Assembly: GCF_029211185.1 (NCBI RefSeq)
Contig: NZ_JARGDO010000005.1
Span: 124,001 to 188,000, forward strand
Direction: 5' to 3'
From: Tessaracoccus caeni
GTDB taxonomy: Bacteria > Actinomycetota > Actinomycetes > Propionibacteriales > Propionibacteriaceae
DNA: 64,000 bases
Shown: positions 55,825-63,905 of the stretch, piece by piece
How positions within the stretch are numbered: position 1 is the first letter of the stretch
Layout of the letters: each line of letters starts with the position of its first letter
Made by a program: the position numbers and the translations under genes
The notes under the pieces: model-generated
Told to the model about the DNA's origin: nothing
The model's input: the letters and a program-made list of their open reading frames with translations, nothing else
The model's database searches: none

Positions 55825-56007
55825 CTATGCGCGTTTTGACGGCAGTTCGAGTCGGGAGATCAGATCCGGGACTTCGGCGAACCGCTCGCGGACCACACCG
55901 ACCTCGTACTGCACCGCGGCCGCCTTGTGCCGCAGGCCAACTCCATACACGGCGAGCGCGACGAGGCCAGCCAGGCCGAGCCCCCCGACGATGAAGATCG
56001 CAATCAC
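55825..56007 (-). CDS. Small single-pass membrane protein between pafC and tatA
   Basis: About 60 residues from GTG 56007: an N-terminal membrane helix (IAIFIVGGLGLAGLVALAVYGVGL) then a basic-acidic helix. GTG 56007 with AGGGTGG upstream is preferred; GTG 56016 or ATG 56031 would extend it into the pafC stop. Placed between pafC and tatA in an otherwise continuous operon, it is probably a real small gene. Function unknown; it might assist membrane assembly. Confidence 0.6.
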   Translation of the reverse strand: MIAIFIVGGLGLAGLVALAVYGVGLRHKAAAVQYEVGVVRERFAEVPDLISRLELPSKRA

Positions 56008-56017
56008 GGCGCCCACC

Positions 56018-56947
56018 CTACCCGAGTGCATACCGTTTCAACGCCCCGAGGGCCTCCGCGGTCGTCGCACGGAGCAGTTCGGCGTCGGAACAAGACCGCA
56101 CACCGGGGCCCAAACGAAGCAGCAAGGCCCTCGCCCACGACCCCGACGCCACGGGAAGGGTCACCTCGAGCCCGTGCTCGGTGCGTTGCACCGACCGGCA
56201 CGGGTAGTACTCGGCGATCCATTCCGCTTCCGGACCGACGACGAGCGTGATCGCGGTCGCCACGTCCTGGAACCAGGAGATCTCCCCCGGATCGCGCGCC
56301 TCGAAGGCCTCATCGAGCGCCTCGACCCTCTCGATCCGGTCGAGCCGATAGCTCCGCCAGGCCTGGCGCGGCCTGCTCCACGCGTCGAGGTAGCCGAAGC
56401 CACCGTCGGTGCGCAACCGGGCAGGTTCGACGTCCACCTGAGCGCTTCCCCGTTGTCCCGGCTTGCGATAGGTCAGCACCACCGCCTGCTGTGCTTCGAT
56501 GGCGGAGAGAAGGGCTGCCCGCACTCCGGGCTGCCCGGAGTCGACGTCGACCACCACCGACGGCCGCGACTCGCCCACAGCCTCCCGCAGCTTGTCGAGC
56601 GCGCTCTCTGCCGCGCCGTCGTCACCGGCCAGCTCCACGACCACCTCCAGGGCCGCCATCAGGCTGGCCGCCTCGGCCGGGCGCAGCCGCAACGGCCGGC
56701 TGAGCACGTCCGCGTTCTGGAAGTGATAGATGACGCCTTCCTCGCGGGCGGCGTCGATGTCGACCTCGAACAGATCGTCGGGATAGCCGCCGGGCAGGCC
56801 GCAGAACTGGAGCACGGTCAGATCGGAGAGCACGGTGGTGGCGCTCACCCCGAAGTCCTTGGCCACCTCGTTGACGGTGACCCCTTGGCGACCTCGCAGG
56901 TAGGGAACCAGGCGCAGCATCCGGGCGAGTTGTTCCTGCGAGGTCAT
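56018..56947 (-). CDS. pafC: WYL-domain transcriptional activator PafC
   Basis: A 309-residue regulator with an N-terminal HTH (LRLVPYLRGRQGVTVNEVAKDFGVSATTVLSDLTVLQFCGLPG) and a WYL domain that begins around YRKPGQRGSAQVDVEPARL, followed by the WCX C-terminal extension. With PafB it activates the LexA/RecA-independent DNA-damage response in mycobacteria. ATG 56947 overlaps the pafB stop (ATGA around 56944). The pair leads the tat/helY cluster. Confidence 0.92.
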   Translation of the reverse strand: MTSQEQLARMLRLVPYLRGRQGVTVNEVAKDFGVSATTVLSDLTVLQFCGLPGGYPDDLFEVDIDAAREEGVIYHFQNADVLSRPLRLRPAEAASLMAALEVVVELAGDDGAAESALDKLREAVGESRPSVVVDVDSGQPGVRAALLSAIEAQQAVVLTYRKPGQRGSAQVDVEPARLRTDGGFGYLDAWSRPRQAWRSYRLDRIERVEALDEAFEARDPGEISWFQDVATAITLVVGPEAEWIAEYYPCRSVQRTEHGLEVTLPVASGSWARALLLRLGPGVRSCSDAELLRATTAEALGALKRYALG

Positions 56948-57885
56948 GCTCCCGCCCCCTTCGCGATCGCGGTGAGCCGGTCGATCACGTGCTGCCTGAA
57001 CTCTGGCGGATCCAGCGCGATCGCCGTCGCTCCTGCCGCGCACACGTCCTGGGCGAGGGCCTCCAACGACGGCCGAGTCATCCGGTAGGCGACGAAGCCC
57101 TCGGGCAGCCCACTCTCCCCGTCGATCGGCTCCCCCGAGGCCAGCAGCTCCGGTGGGGCATCGTCGGCCAGCGCGACCACCGCGGTCTCCTCGCCCCACG
57201 AGTGGCTGGTGAGCAGGTCGGCGTCGTGGGGCACCTCGAACGCTCCTGGCCGCCCGATCGGTCCGGCTTCCGACTGGAGCCTGGACAGCTTGAAGTGCCG
57301 CACCGCCGAGGCGTCCGCGTCGAAGGCCAGCAGGTACCAGCGGCCCCTGCGTTGATAGAGCCGCCAGGGCTGCACCGTGCGTCGTCGCCCGGCGTAGTCG
57401 AAGCGGACGAGCTGCCGCGCCGTCACCGCGGCGAGGAGCTCCGCGAAACCGGGGTCGTCGCCGTCGATGCGGGGCTGCAGCATGGGCATCTGGGACAGAT
57501 CGGGTTCGGCTCCCACGGCCCTGAGGGCCTCGAAGGCGCGCGCCGTGCTGTCGGCTGCCACCTGGTCCTGCCAGACGCGCCCGGCCACCGACAGCACTGC
57601 CCGCTCCTCCGGAGTGAAGCTGATCGGGGGCAGCTCGAAGTCCGCTCGTTCGATCCGGTAGCCCTCCTCGTCGCCGAAGAGCGGGTCGTTGCTGCCGGTC
57701 TGGATCTGGATGCCGAGGCCGCGCAGTTCGTCCTTGTCACGCTCGAACTGGCGCTCGAAGGCACCCTCGGAGGTGCCGTTGTAGCCGTCGATGGCCGAGC
57801 GGATCTCGTCGCGGGTGACGTAGCGTCGAGTGGAGAGCAGCATGATCAGCAGGTTCATCAACCGCTCTGACTTCGCCCTGGTCAT
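56944..57885 (-). CDS. pafB: WYL-domain transcriptional activator PafB
   Basis: A 313-residue paralogue of PafC. The HTH is SERLMNLLIMLLSTRRYVTRDEIRSAIDGYNG, and the WYL domain is around LVRFDYAGRRRTVQPWRLYQRRGRWYLLAFDADASA with the W-Y-L signature visible. PafB and PafC act as a heterodimer. It starts 55 bp from the divergent gluQ gene and is translated with pafC. No nearby proteasome genes are visible, although they are neighbours in some relatives. Confidence 0.92.
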   Translation of the reverse strand: MTRAKSERLMNLLIMLLSTRRYVTRDEIRSAIDGYNGTSEGAFERQFERDKDELRGLGIQIQTGSNDPLFGDEEGYRIERADFELPPISFTPEERAVLSVAGRVWQDQVAADSTARAFEALRAVGAEPDLSQMPMLQPRIDGDDPGFAELLAAVTARQLVRFDYAGRRRTVQPWRLYQRRGRWYLLAFDADASAVRHFKLSRLQSEAGPIGRPGAFEVPHDADLLTSHSWGEETAVVALADDAPPELLASGEPIDGESGLPEGFVAYRMTRPSLEALAQDVCAAGATAIALDPPEFRQHVIDRLTAIAKGAGA

Positions 57886-57940
57886 CGTCGCCGCACACCT
57901 TCTTCCTCATGGTCAGGCTACCCGCTGGCATCATGGGCGG

Positions 57941-58852
57941 ATGCACATCGACCGCTATGCGCCCAGCCCCACTTCGGACCTGCATCTGGGCAATCTTCGC
58001 ACCGCGGTGGCGGGCTGGCTCGCGGCGCGCCGGAGCGGCGGCCGATGGCTGATGCGCGTCGAGGATCTCGATGCTGCCCGAGTGCGCGCTTTCCGAGCCG
58101 GAGCGGCCAGCCAGCTGGCCGATCTCGCCGAGCTGGGCTTGGACTTCGACGGCGAGGTGGTGCTCCAGTCGGAGCGCCTGGATCTGTACCGGGACGCGAT
58201 CGCCTCGCTCGAGGAAGACACCTACGAGTGCTATTGCACCCGACGCGAAATCGCCGAGGCGGCCTCGGCCCCGCACGACGACGGCTACCGCCCCTATCCC
58301 GGCACCTGTCGCGACCTCAGCGCGGCCGAGCGTCAACGTCGGCGCGCGGAGCGCCCCGCCGCAATCCGGGTTCGGGCCGACGGTGTCACCTGGCGGGTGA
58401 CCGACGCCTTCGCGGGCGACGTGTCGGGTGTGGTGGACGACTTCGTGCTGGTTCGCGGCGACGGCCAGGCGGCCTACAACCTCGCGGTGGTCGTCGACGA
58501 CCTGGCGATGGGCGTGACCCACGTCACCCGGGGAGACGATCTGCTCTCCAGTGCACCTCGTCAGGCATGGCTCGCCACCCGGCTGGGTGGGACGCCACCG
58601 CGTTACGCACACGCCGGCCTGGTGGTGAACGAGAAGGGCGTGAGACTCGCCAAACGCGACGGCGCGGTCACGCTGGCCGAGCTCCACGCCCGCGGCCTCA
58701 GCAGCTCCGACGTGATGGCCCTCCTGTGCGGGTCACTGCGTCTCGGCCCCTGCCGGACCCCGGACGAAGCCCTCGCCGCCATGCCCGGCGCCTATCCCCC
58801 GGACATGGCACGTGGCGCCGTCTGGGACGGCGCCACGTTGCAGGTCAGGTAG
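57941..58852 (+). CDS. gluQ: Glutamyl-queuosine tRNA(Asp) synthetase
   Basis: A 303-residue truncated glutamyl-tRNA-synthetase homologue lacking an anticodon-binding domain. It attaches glutamate to queuosine in tRNA(Asp). The HIGH motif is PSPTSDLHLGNL, and the KMSKS equivalent is LAKRDGA. Zinc ligands appear in YECYCTRRE and PYPGTC. The last part, 58812-58836, contains an 11-bp stem (GTGGCGCCGTC) that could contribute to termination. The ATG 57941 is well placed in a 55-bp divergent gap. Presence implies that queuosine is made or salvaged. Confidence 0.92.
   Translation: MHIDRYAPSPTSDLHLGNLRTAVAGWLAARRSGGRWLMRVEDLDAARVRAFRAGAASQLADLAELGLDFDGEVVLQSERLDLYRDAIASLEEDTYECYCTRREIAEAASAPHDDGYRPYPGTCRDLSAAERQRRRAERPAAIRVRADGVTWRVTDAFAGDVSGVVDDFVLVRGDGQAAYNLAVVVDDLAMGVTHVTRGDDLLSSAPRQAWLATRLGGTPPRYAHAGLVVNEKGVRLAKRDGAVTLAELHARGLSSSDVMALLCGSLRLGPCRTPDEALAAMPGAYPPDMARGAVWDGATLQVR
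58812..58836. terminator. Stem at the gluQ/FKBP convergent border
   Basis: GTGGCGCCGTC and GACGGCGCCAC form a perfect 11-bp stem with a 3-base loop. It lies inside the last codons of gluQ and 28 bp before the convergent FKBP gene stop, so termination for one or both is plausible. Confidence 0.4.
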
Positions 58853-58863
58853 ACAGAAGCGGA

Positions 58864-59865
58864 CTACAGGTTCTGCACGTCCAGGATGTCGACCACGTAG
58901 ACCAGGGTCTGGCCGGCCGCGATCGCGGGGTTGCCGTCCTTTTCCTTGCGTCCGTTCGGGTAGGCGAGGTCGGGCGGCACGACGAGCAGCACGCGGGAGC
59001 CGGCGGTCTGGCCGGGGACGCCCTTGATCCAGCCCTCGATGAGCTCCGACACCGCGCCGGTCTGAGGCTGGGACCAGGCGTCCTCAATCAGCTTCGCGCC
59101 GTCGTAGTTCCAGGTGCGGAAGCGCACCTGCACCGAGCTGTCCTTGGTGACCTCGGCGCCGGGGCCCTTGATCAGGGTGGCGACCTTCAGCTTCGAGGGC
59201 GCCTTGTCGTCCTTGGAGATCGAGAGCTGCGGGCCGTCGTCGTTCATCGTGACGGACGGCAGGCCCTTCTCCGGGGCCACGGGCTCGCCGGTCGCCTCCG
59301 AGAAGTTGGCTGCGACGATGTCGACGACGAACACCAGAGAATCTCCGGGCTCGATGCCCGCGGCGGGTTGACCGTCCGGGTAGCCGTCGTCGGCGGCGAT
59401 GCCCATCAGCACGCGCGACCCCACGGCCTTGCCCACTAGGGAGCTGGTGAATCCGGGCACGAACATGCCGATGGGGAAGGTCAGCGGCTGGTCCTGATCG
59501 AAGTTGCCATCGAACTGCTCGCCCGTGCGGCCGTTGTAGCCGGCGTAGCGGATGGTGATGACCGAGTCGTCGTCGAGCAGCTGCGGGCCGCCCTCGCGCA
59601 GCACGGTGGACTGCGTCGAGCCGATCGCCCACGGCGCGGGGACGGTCACCTGGGGCACGTCCTCGTCCGAGACCGTGATGCCGTCGAGGTTGGCGGACGG
59701 TTCGATCGTCACCGTTGGGCTGGGCGACGACGACGCCGACACCGATGCGGATGGCGACTCGGTGGGATCGGCCTCCGACGGCGTACATGCCGAAAGCAGT
59801 GCGAGCGACACGGAGACCGCGCCGACGGTGAGGGTGCGCAACAAGGGCTTCAGTGACAAGACCAC
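58864..59865 (-). CDS. Lipoprotein with two FKBP-type prolyl isomerase domains
   Basis: A 333-residue exported lipoprotein. The signal peptide ends in LLSAC (lipobox). After a Ser/Pro-rich linker there are two FKBP-like domains: one with TIRYAGYNGRTGEQFDGNF and PGFTSSLVGKAVGSRVLMGI, the second with VQVRFRTWNYDGAKLIED and IEGWIKGVPGQTAGSRVLLVVPPDLAYP. Typical FKBP catalytic aromatic residues are present more clearly in the second. It probably helps fold extracytoplasmic proteins. GTG 59865 or a near alternative is the start. Confidence 0.9.
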   Translation of the reverse strand: MVLSLKPLLRTLTVGAVSVSLALLSACTPSEADPTESPSASVSASSSPSPTVTIEPSANLDGITVSDEDVPQVTVPAPWAIGSTQSTVLREGGPQLLDDDSVITIRYAGYNGRTGEQFDGNFDQDQPLTFPIGMFVPGFTSSLVGKAVGSRVLMGIAADDGYPDGQPAAGIEPGDSLVFVVDIVAANFSEATGEPVAPEKGLPSVTMNDDGPQLSISKDDKAPSKLKVATLIKGPGAEVTKDSSVQVRFRTWNYDGAKLIEDAWSQPQTGAVSELIEGWIKGVPGQTAGSRVLLVVPPDLAYPNGRKEKDGNPAIAAGQTLVYVVDILDVQNL

Positions 59866-59886
59866 CGGGGAATCCTACCTTAGGGA

Positions 59887-60038
59887 TTCCGCAGGTAGGT
59901 GGCGCCTACTGCGGCGCACTGGCTGGCGACCTGGCTTCGTTGTCGAACTCACTGGCATACCCAATGGCAGTTTCGTTCTCCGTCTTGCCAGATCATCCAT
60001 CCAGCACGTCCTCGCTACGGCACCACCTACCTGCGGAA
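59887..60038. repeat. 152-bp element bounded by 20-bp inverted repeats
   Basis: TTCCGCAGGTAGGTGGCGCC (59887-59906) returns inverted at 60019-60038 with one mismatch, 112 bp apart. The interior has no coding potential and several CTGGC repeats. The size and ends suggest a miniature inverted-repeat element, but no target-site duplication is visible. It sits between the FKBP start and the rluB stop. Confidence 0.5.
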
Positions 60039-60045
60039 CCTCTTA

Positions 60046-60777
60046 CTACATCTTGACGAGATCGAACAGGGCGCCGAGCTCCTCGCGGGTGAGGTCGCGG
60101 CTCTCTCCCATCGGCAGGTTGCGCAGCCGGACCGGACCGATTCCGATCCGGGACAGCCGATCGACCGGGTGCCCCACGGTGTCCATCATGCGACGCACGA
60201 TCCGGTTGCGACCGGAGTGAATGGTGATCTCCAGCAACGTGCGGTCTTGGCCGCGAGCCTTGAGCTGCACCTTGTCGGCCTTGATGGGGCCGTCCTCGAG
60301 CGTGACGCCCTTCTCCAGGCGACGCAGCGTCTTGTTGTCCATCACGCCGGCGGCCTCCACCAGGTAGGTCTTCGGCACCTCGTACGACGGGTGGGCCAGG
60401 CGATGCGCGAAGTCGCCGTCGTTGGTCAGGATGATCAGGCCTTCGGTCGGCGTGTCGAGGCGGCCGACGTGGAACAGTCGCTCCTTGCCCCGGGGCAGGT
60501 AGTCGGCCAGACAGGGGCGTCCCTCGGGATCATCCATGCTCGCTACGACGCCGCGCGGCTTGTTCAGCACCAGGTAGCGGTGGTTGCGGGCGGGCGGGAT
60601 CCGGGCGCCGTCGACGCGGATGTGGTCGGTGGCGGGGTTGACCCGTCGTCCCTGCTCGATGACCACCTCGCCATTGACCTCGACACGGCCCTCGTCGATC
60701 AGGATCTCGGCGGCGCGGCGCGACGCCACCCCGGCTGCGGCCAGCACCTTCTGCAGGCGCACGCCTTCCTCACTCAT
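60046..60777 (-). CDS. rluB: Ribosomal-type pseudouridine synthase (RsuA/RluB family)
   Basis: A 243-residue pseudouridine synthase. An N-terminal S4 domain (RLQKVLAAAGVASRRAAEILIDEGRVEVNGEV) is followed by the catalytic domain with GRLDTPTEGLIILTNDGDFAH, whose Asp is the nucleophile, and IHSGRNRIVRRMM. RluB modifies 23S rRNA near position 2605; RluF/RsuA relatives are similar, so the symbol follows the common synteny with scpB. It overlaps scpB by 8 bp. Confidence 0.9.
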   Translation of the reverse strand: MSEEGVRLQKVLAAAGVASRRAAEILIDEGRVEVNGEVVIEQGRRVNPATDHIRVDGARIPPARNHRYLVLNKPRGVVASMDDPEGRPCLADYLPRGKERLFHVGRLDTPTEGLIILTNDGDFAHRLAHPSYEVPKTYLVEAAGVMDNKTLRRLEKGVTLEDGPIKADKVQLKARGQDRTLLEITIHSGRNRIVRRMMDTVGHPVDRLSRIGIGPVRLRNLPMGESRDLTREELGALFDLVKM

Positions 60778-61345
60778 GCTTTTCCTCCGGCTCTGCGGCC
60801 TGGGCCAGCTGGCCCAGTTCGGCTTCCAAGGCTACGGCGTCGGGCAGCAAAGGAGCTAAATCGGGCAACTCCGACAGCTCGTTCAGGCCCAGCTTCTGCA
60901 GGAACAGCGACGTGGTGCCGAACGTCGCCGCCCCCGTGACGGGGTCTTCGCCCGCTTCCTGGATCAGGCCTCGCACCAGCAGGGTCTTGACCACGCCGTC
61001 GACGTTGACGCCCCGGATGCCCGCGATCCGGCCGCGCGAGACGGGCTGCAGATAGGCGATCACGGCCAGGGTCTCCAGCGCGGCCTGACTGAGCTTCGCA
61101 CGCTGTTCGCTCACCAACCACGACTCGATGAGCGCGTCCTGATCGGGATCGGTGGCGAACCGCCATCCACCTGCCACAGCAAGCAGTCGGATGCCCCGCT
61201 CGTGGGCCCGGTAGAAGGCGCCGATCGCGCGCAGCTCCTCCTCGACGAGGTCAACGGGCACGTCGAGGATGGCCGCGAGTTCGGCGGTGGGCACGGGCTC
61301 GGTGGCCATCAGCAGGATGGCCTCCAACGGACGCGTCAAGCTCAT
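60770..61345 (-). CDS. scpB: Segregation and condensation protein B
   Basis: A 191-residue winged-helix protein of the bacterial condensin. ALETLAVIAYLQPVSRGRIAGIRGVNVDGVVKTLLVRGLI is the typical second winged helix, and TFGTTSLFLQKLGLNELSELPDL the conserved C-terminal motif. It binds ScpA and SMC. ATG 61345 overlaps the scpA stop (ATGA). The N-terminal MSLTRPLEAILLMATEPV is the conserved start. Confidence 0.93.
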   Translation of the reverse strand: MSLTRPLEAILLMATEPVPTAELAAILDVPVDLVEEELRAIGAFYRAHERGIRLLAVAGGWRFATDPDQDALIESWLVSEQRAKLSQAALETLAVIAYLQPVSRGRIAGIRGVNVDGVVKTLLVRGLIQEAGEDPVTGAATFGTTSLFLQKLGLNELSELPDLAPLLPDAVALEAELGQLAQAAEPEEKHE

Positions 61346-62160
61346 CGGGATTCCCCTTCCGTGTCGGGTCCGTAGTCGTCGACCACTTCGATGGTCGCGT
61401 CGTCGCGGCCGCTCCACCGCACGGTGAGGTCGCCGAGCGGGGTGAGCTGCTCGACCGCCACCTGCTGGGCGCGGAACAGCTCCAGCACGGCGAGGAAGCG
61501 CACCACGACGGTGAGCTTGTCGCAGCCGTCGACGAGAGCCCGGAAGGTGAGCGCACCCTCCCGGCGCAGCCGCGCCGCGATCACGCTCACCTGTTCCTGC
61601 AGGCTGACGTTGCTGGTGTGCAGGTGCCCCACCTCGACGTGCGGCACCGGGGCGGGCGTCATGGCCGCCGCGGCCAGTCGGGCCAGATCCTCCGGGGTGA
61701 TCCGCAGCTCCACCTCGGGCAGCACGGAGCGGAACTGCGGCTCGAGCCCGCCCGGCCGGTAGTGGGACTTGCCGGCCTCGGCCATGGTCGCCGCCACCCA
61801 GGCGGAGACCGCCTTGAAGGCGCGGTACTGAAGGAGGCGCGCGAAGAGGAGGTCGCGGGCCTCCAGCGCGGCGACGTCCTCCGGGTCGCTGACCTCGCCA
61901 CCGGGCAGCAGCCGGGCGCTCTTGAGGTCGAGCAGGGTGGCCGCGACCACCAGAAACGAGCTGGTCTGCTCCAGTCCCCAGCCCGACCCAGCGGCCCGGA
62001 TGTGGGCGATGAACTCGTCGGTCACCTGGGACAGCGCCACCTCGGTGACGTCCAGTTCCCGCCGCGAGATCAGCTGCAGCAGCAGGTCGAAGGGGCCCTC
62101 GAAGTTGGTCAGGTGAACGTCGAAGCCCTGAACCTTCGGCTGCGGGGCGGCCTGGCTCAC
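61342..62160 (-). CDS. scpA: Segregation and condensation protein A
   Basis: A 272-residue kleisin-like protein. VHLTNFEGPFDLLLQLISRRELDVTEVALSQVTDEFIAHI is the SMC-binding N-terminal domain, and a C-terminal winged helix (LTFRALVDGCDKLTVVVRFLAVLELFRAQQVAVEQ) binds the SMC head. ATG at 62160 overlaps the stop of the preceding RHH gene. The cluster parA-RHH-scpA-scpB-rluB is a conserved actinobacterial chromosome-organisation unit. Confidence 0.93.
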   Translation of the reverse strand: MSQAAPQPKVQGFDVHLTNFEGPFDLLLQLISRRELDVTEVALSQVTDEFIAHIRAAGSGWGLEQTSSFLVVAATLLDLKSARLLPGGEVSDPEDVAALEARDLLFARLLQYRAFKAVSAWVAATMAEAGKSHYRPGGLEPQFRSVLPEVELRITPEDLARLAAAAMTPAPVPHVEVGHLHTSNVSLQEQVSVIAARLRREGALTFRALVDGCDKLTVVVRFLAVLELFRAQQVAVEQLTPLGDLTVRWSGRDDATIEVVDDYGPDTEGESR

Positions 62161-62495
62161 GTCAGCTCTTGCACCAAGGCGCCATCCGGGCCGCGCTCGG
62201 CGAAGTCACGCAAGGCGAGGGCGACGGCGGTCCGCACAAGCCGGCCGCGGTCGGCCTTCACTCCGTGCCGACGCAACTGCAGCTTGGCTTCCTCGAGCGC
62301 CAGCAGCTCGTCGTCGGAGAAATACACCGTGATCTTCTGCGTGTGCTTCACCCGACCGCTCGCGGCCAGCTGGGCCGCCTCGGGCGCGGCGTCGGTATCG
62401 GGCGCGGGCCTGGTGGGTCGGAAGAGCTCCGACGCCCCCGGCAGGGCCGCGCGCTTGGACGATGCCTTCGCCTTCTTCGTCACCGGCTCTGACAC
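62157..62495 (-). CDS. Ribbon-helix-helix protein linked to parA and scpAB
   Basis: A 112-residue basic protein. The N-terminal 50 residues are flexible and Lys/Ala/Pro-rich; the end, KHTQKITVYFSDDELLALEEAKLQLRRHGVKADRGRLVRTAVALALRDFAERGPD, is a ribbon-helix-helix DNA-binding domain. It overlaps both parA (16 bp) and scpA (4 bp), so it is part of the operon. A role as a DNA-binding adaptor for ParA is plausible but inferred. Confidence 0.8.
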   Translation of the reverse strand: MSEPVTKKAKASSKRAALPGASELFRPTRPAPDTDAAPEAAQLAASGRVKHTQKITVYFSDDELLALEEAKLQLRRHGVKADRGRLVRTAVALALRDFAERGPDGALVQELT

Positions 62496-63361
62496 CGCAG
62501 CAGCACCTCCCTCGCCAGCTGACGGTAGGCGCCGGCGCCCGGCGAGGTGCTGGCGTAGGTGGTGATGGGCTCCCCCGCCACCGTGGTCTCGGGAAACTTG
62601 ATGGTGCGCCGGATGACGGTGTGGAACACCTGATCACCGAACGCCTCGACGACCCGCTCCAGCACCTCGCGGGTGTGGATGGTGCGGGCGTCGTACATGG
62701 TGCCGAGGATGCCCAGCACCTCGAGCTCCGGGTTCAGCCGGTCCTGCACCTTGGAGATGGTGTCGGTGAGCAGCGCGATGCCGCGCAGCGCGAAGAACTC
62801 GCATTCCAGCGGCATGATCACGTAGTCGCTGGCGGTGAGCGCGTTGATGGTGAGCAGGCCGAGACTGGGCGCACAGTCCACCAGGATGTAGTCGTAGGAG
62901 CTGCGCAGCTTGGCGAGCACCCGGTGCAGCGTCTGCTCGCGCGCCACCTCGCTGACCAGCTGCACCTCGGCGGCGGACAGGTCGATGTTGCTGGGCAGGA
63001 TGTCCAGCCCGGGCACGACGGTGGGCTGGATCACCTCGTCGGGGGTGAACTCGCGCGTCAGCAGCAGGTTGTAGATGCTGCGATCCAGGGTGTGGGGGTT
63101 GATGCCGAGGCCCACGGACAGCGAGCCCTGCGGGTCGAAGTCGACCAGCAGCACCTTGCGCCCGGTCTCCACCAGAGCGGCGCCGAGGTTGATGGTGGTG
63201 GTGGTCTTGCCCACGCCACCCTTCTGGTTGCACATCGAGACGATCACCGCGCGACGACGGTTGGGGTCTGGCGGCAGCGGTTCCGGGAAGTCGGGAAGCG
63301 GCCTCCCCGTCGGCCCGATCACGGGCCCCTCCTCCACGTCGAACAGCCCGTCGTCAGCCAT
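62480..63361 (-). CDS. ParA-family ATPase
   Basis: A 293-residue Walker-type ATPase of the Soj/ParA group. The deviant Walker A is CNQKGGVGKTTTTINL, the switch I Asp lies in LLVDFDPQGSLSVGLG, and YDYILVDCAPSLGLLTINAL gives Walker B. ATG 63361 is chosen because GAGGGAGAAGCG precedes it; two upstream in-frame ATGs exist. This paralogue is coupled to scpAB, not to parB, as in mycobacteria, and probably helps chromosome organisation rather than origin segregation. Confidence 0.9.
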   Translation of the reverse strand: MADDGLFDVEEGPVIGPTGRPLPDFPEPLPPDPNRRRAVIVSMCNQKGGVGKTTTTINLGAALVETGRKVLLVDFDPQGSLSVGLGINPHTLDRSIYNLLLTREFTPDEVIQPTVVPGLDILPSNIDLSAAEVQLVSEVAREQTLHRVLAKLRSSYDYILVDCAPSLGLLTINALTASDYVIMPLECEFFALRGIALLTDTISKVQDRLNPELEVLGILGTMYDARTIHTREVLERVVEAFGDQVFHTVIRRTIKFPETTVAGEPITTYASTSPGAGAYRQLAREVLLRCQSR

Positions 63362-63431
63362 CGCTTCTCCCTCGCGTCGTTTTGTCGACATCTTATCCCC
63401 CGCGCCCCGCCACACACGACGCGATCCCGCC

Positions 63432-63493
63432 GCGCTCCTTGAGGTGTGAGGCCGCCTGCCCCCTGCGCTCCTTGAGGCGTGAGGCCGCCTGCG
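63432..63493. repeat. Tandem 29-bp repeats near the parA promoter
   Basis: Copies at 63432-63460 and 63465-63493, spaced 33 bp, share GCGCTCCTTGAGG and GTGAGGCCGCCTGC with two or three differences. They lie 70-130 bp upstream of parA and could be a protein-binding array or a relic of a repetitive element. Confidence 0.5.
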
Positions 63494-63686
63494 GCCGAGC
63501 CTCGAAAGGTCGCGACCATTCGTAGGGACTCGTGGTCAGGTCCGGTGGTCAGGTCCGTCGTGTGACGGATCGGGTCAACTGCCGCTACGAGCGCCTATGC
63601 GCCTCGATGACGAACTGGACAGGAAGACGCTCGGCCTAGTCTTTGGGCCCCCAGTGAGGCTAACCCCGTCAGACGTGGAGATCTCC

Positions 63687-63771
63687 CAGGTTCTGGATGT
63701 CAGTCTTGGGCCGCTCTGGCCGTTTGCCAGGTTCTGTATGCCAGCATGCTGACGTACAGAACCTGGCAAAC
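63687..63771. repeat. Direct and inverted AGGTTCTG repeats with a 17-bp hairpin
   Basis: GTTTGCCAGGTTCTGTA (63722-63738) returns exactly inverted at 63755-63771 around a 16-base loop. A related direct copy starts at 63687 (CCAGGTTCTGGATGTCAG). The loop itself contains CAGCATGCTG. No gene of its own; the two genes around it diverge. Confidence 0.55.
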
Positions 63772-63905
63772 CGCAAAACACCGTGAACGCTGACGGATCC
63801 AACCTCGCTACCCAAGGGCGACCTATTCACGCATCCCACGCGGAGTTATCCACAGGTTGGCAGTTGGCCCTTCCCTCGGCAGCACCATTCAGTGACGATC
63901 AGGGC

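Larger units (their letters stand above)
63362..63905. other. Repeat-rich intergenic region without a supported gene
   Basis: A 544-bp gap between divergent genes. It holds a 29-bp tandem repeat (63432-63493), a family of AGGTTCTG-containing repeats with a large hairpin (63687-63771) and one consensus DnaA box, TTATCCACA, at 63846-63854. A reading frame on the minus strand at 63575-63802 has no recognisable features and crosses the hairpin, so I do not call it. Confidence 0.5.

Noticed and set aside
63575-63802. Minus-strand reading frame of 75 codons upstream of parA
   Set aside because: No ribosome site, no recognisable family, and it runs through the hairpin and repeat cluster.
63846-63854. 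Consensus DnaA box TTATCCACA as part of an origin
   Set aside because: A single box with no cluster, dnaA, dnaN or AT-rich region nearby does not support an origin.
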